A stretch of 5,583 nucleotides of DNA, taken from positions 1-5,583 of the forward strand of contig JAENJB010000142.1 in the NCBI GenBank assembly GCA_016844565.1, given 5' to 3'. The position numbers and the translations under genes were made by a program. Under the pieces are notes generated by a model, which ran no database searches, was not told where the DNA came from, and was given only the letters and a program-made list of their open reading frames with translations. The DNA is from Dehalococcoidia bacterium (GTDB lineage Bacteria; Chloroflexota; Dehalococcoidia; JAENJB01). Below, piece by piece: positions 5,497-5,583 of this stretch (the first letter of the stretch is position 1; each line of letters begins with the position of its first letter).

Positions 5497-5583
5497 GGTT
5501 GAAATAAAGGTAGCTACTGATCAGGATGATAACGATGTAGTCAGCTTCAGAAAAGAGAAGTACGTTCCCTTTGGGAAACCTGA
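5489..5583 (+). CDS. obg: Obg/CgtA-type GTPase, N-terminal fragment (3' end outside window)
   Basis: 31 codons are visible. The segment VVSFRKEKYVPFGKP matches the start of Obg proteins (VSFRREKYVPxGGPDGGDGG), ribosome-associated GTPases needed for 50S assembly and linked to replication control. The preceding VDKVEIKV strand also fits. GTG at 5489 is the only reasonable start: the frame is closed by TAA at 5468-5470 and no ATG or TTG lies between. No Shine-Dalgarno is seen. Oddly, the usual glycine-rich loop (GGDGGNG-like) reads TDQDDND, and the GGP reads GKP, so glycines thought to shape the Obg fold are missing. It could be a diverged Obg or a paralogue; the GTPase domain lies outside the window. 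Confidence 0.75.
   Translation, partial: MDKVEIKVATDQDDNDVVSFRKEKYVPFGKP

Larger units (their letters stand above)
5300..5497. other. oriC: DnaA-box cluster with AT-rich unwinding region
   Basis: Four DnaA boxes in one orientation (TGTGGATAA on the + strand, the complement of TTATCCACA) start at 5300, 5321, 5341 and 5488. Three are perfect and the first has one mismatch. A 75% AT stretch lies between boxes 3 and 4. Box 4 reads TTATCCACA on the - strand directly towards this stretch, as in origins where DnaA loads from a box next to the unwinding element. The site lies between dnaA and an Obg-type gene; placement beside dnaA is common for bacterial origins. Confidence 0.9.

Overview
The window looks like the replication-origin neighbourhood of a GC-rich bacterium, most likely Chloroflexota (possibly a Dehalococcoidia-like lineage). 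The taxonomic guess rests on the style of DnaA and Fmt (for example the RGPSP motif in Fmt and the GRDHTTILYGCDKI signature in DnaA) and on the menaquinone-type flavoproteins nearby. It is an inference, not a database result.

Layout, left to right. (1) Positions 1-152, + strand: the C-terminal end of a DUF2442 protein cut by the window edge. (2) About 153-238: a short gap between converging genes with a nested inverted repeat that may be a bidirectional terminator. (3) 239-2610, - strand: one long flavoprotein gene joining a geranylgeranyl-reductase-like FAD oxidoreductase (N-terminal) to a type II NADH dehydrogenase (C-terminal). No stop separates the modules and there is no convincing start for the second. 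The gene is broken at two places, near 1920 and near 1078. At each the frame shifts the same way and conserved family sequence appears to be missing, so it is either a decaying gene or a mis-assembled one. It has its own near-consensus promoter just after fmt. (4) 2660-3616, - strand: fmt, methionyl-tRNA formyltransferase, intact. (5) 3617-3937: a 321-bp divergent intergenic region with a fmt promoter, a 10-bp-phased direct repeat, a good dnaA promoter and a roughly 200-nt dnaA leader. The leader holds a strong hairpin and a set of mutually exclusive stems that end on the dnaA ribosome binding site. (6) 3938-5308, + strand: dnaA, complete. (7) 5300-5497: oriC, with four same-orientation DnaA boxes and a 75% AT unwinding region. 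(8) 5489 to the window end, + strand: the first 31 codons of an Obg-type GTPase, whose GTG start lies inside the last DnaA box.

How the parts fit: DnaA binds the boxes at its own 3' end and melts the AT-rich stretch before box 4. The outer boxes overlap the dnaA stop codon and the obg start codon, so initiator binding and expression of both genes are physically linked. fmt serves translation initiation. If intact elsewhere, the flavoprotein would act on membrane quinones: the NDH-2 half oxidises NADH and reduces quinone, and the reductase-like half could saturate an isoprenoid tail. The points most worth a second look are the flavoprotein fusion with its two scars, the switch-like dnaA leader, the helically phased oriC, and the Obg N-terminus that has lost its usual glycines.
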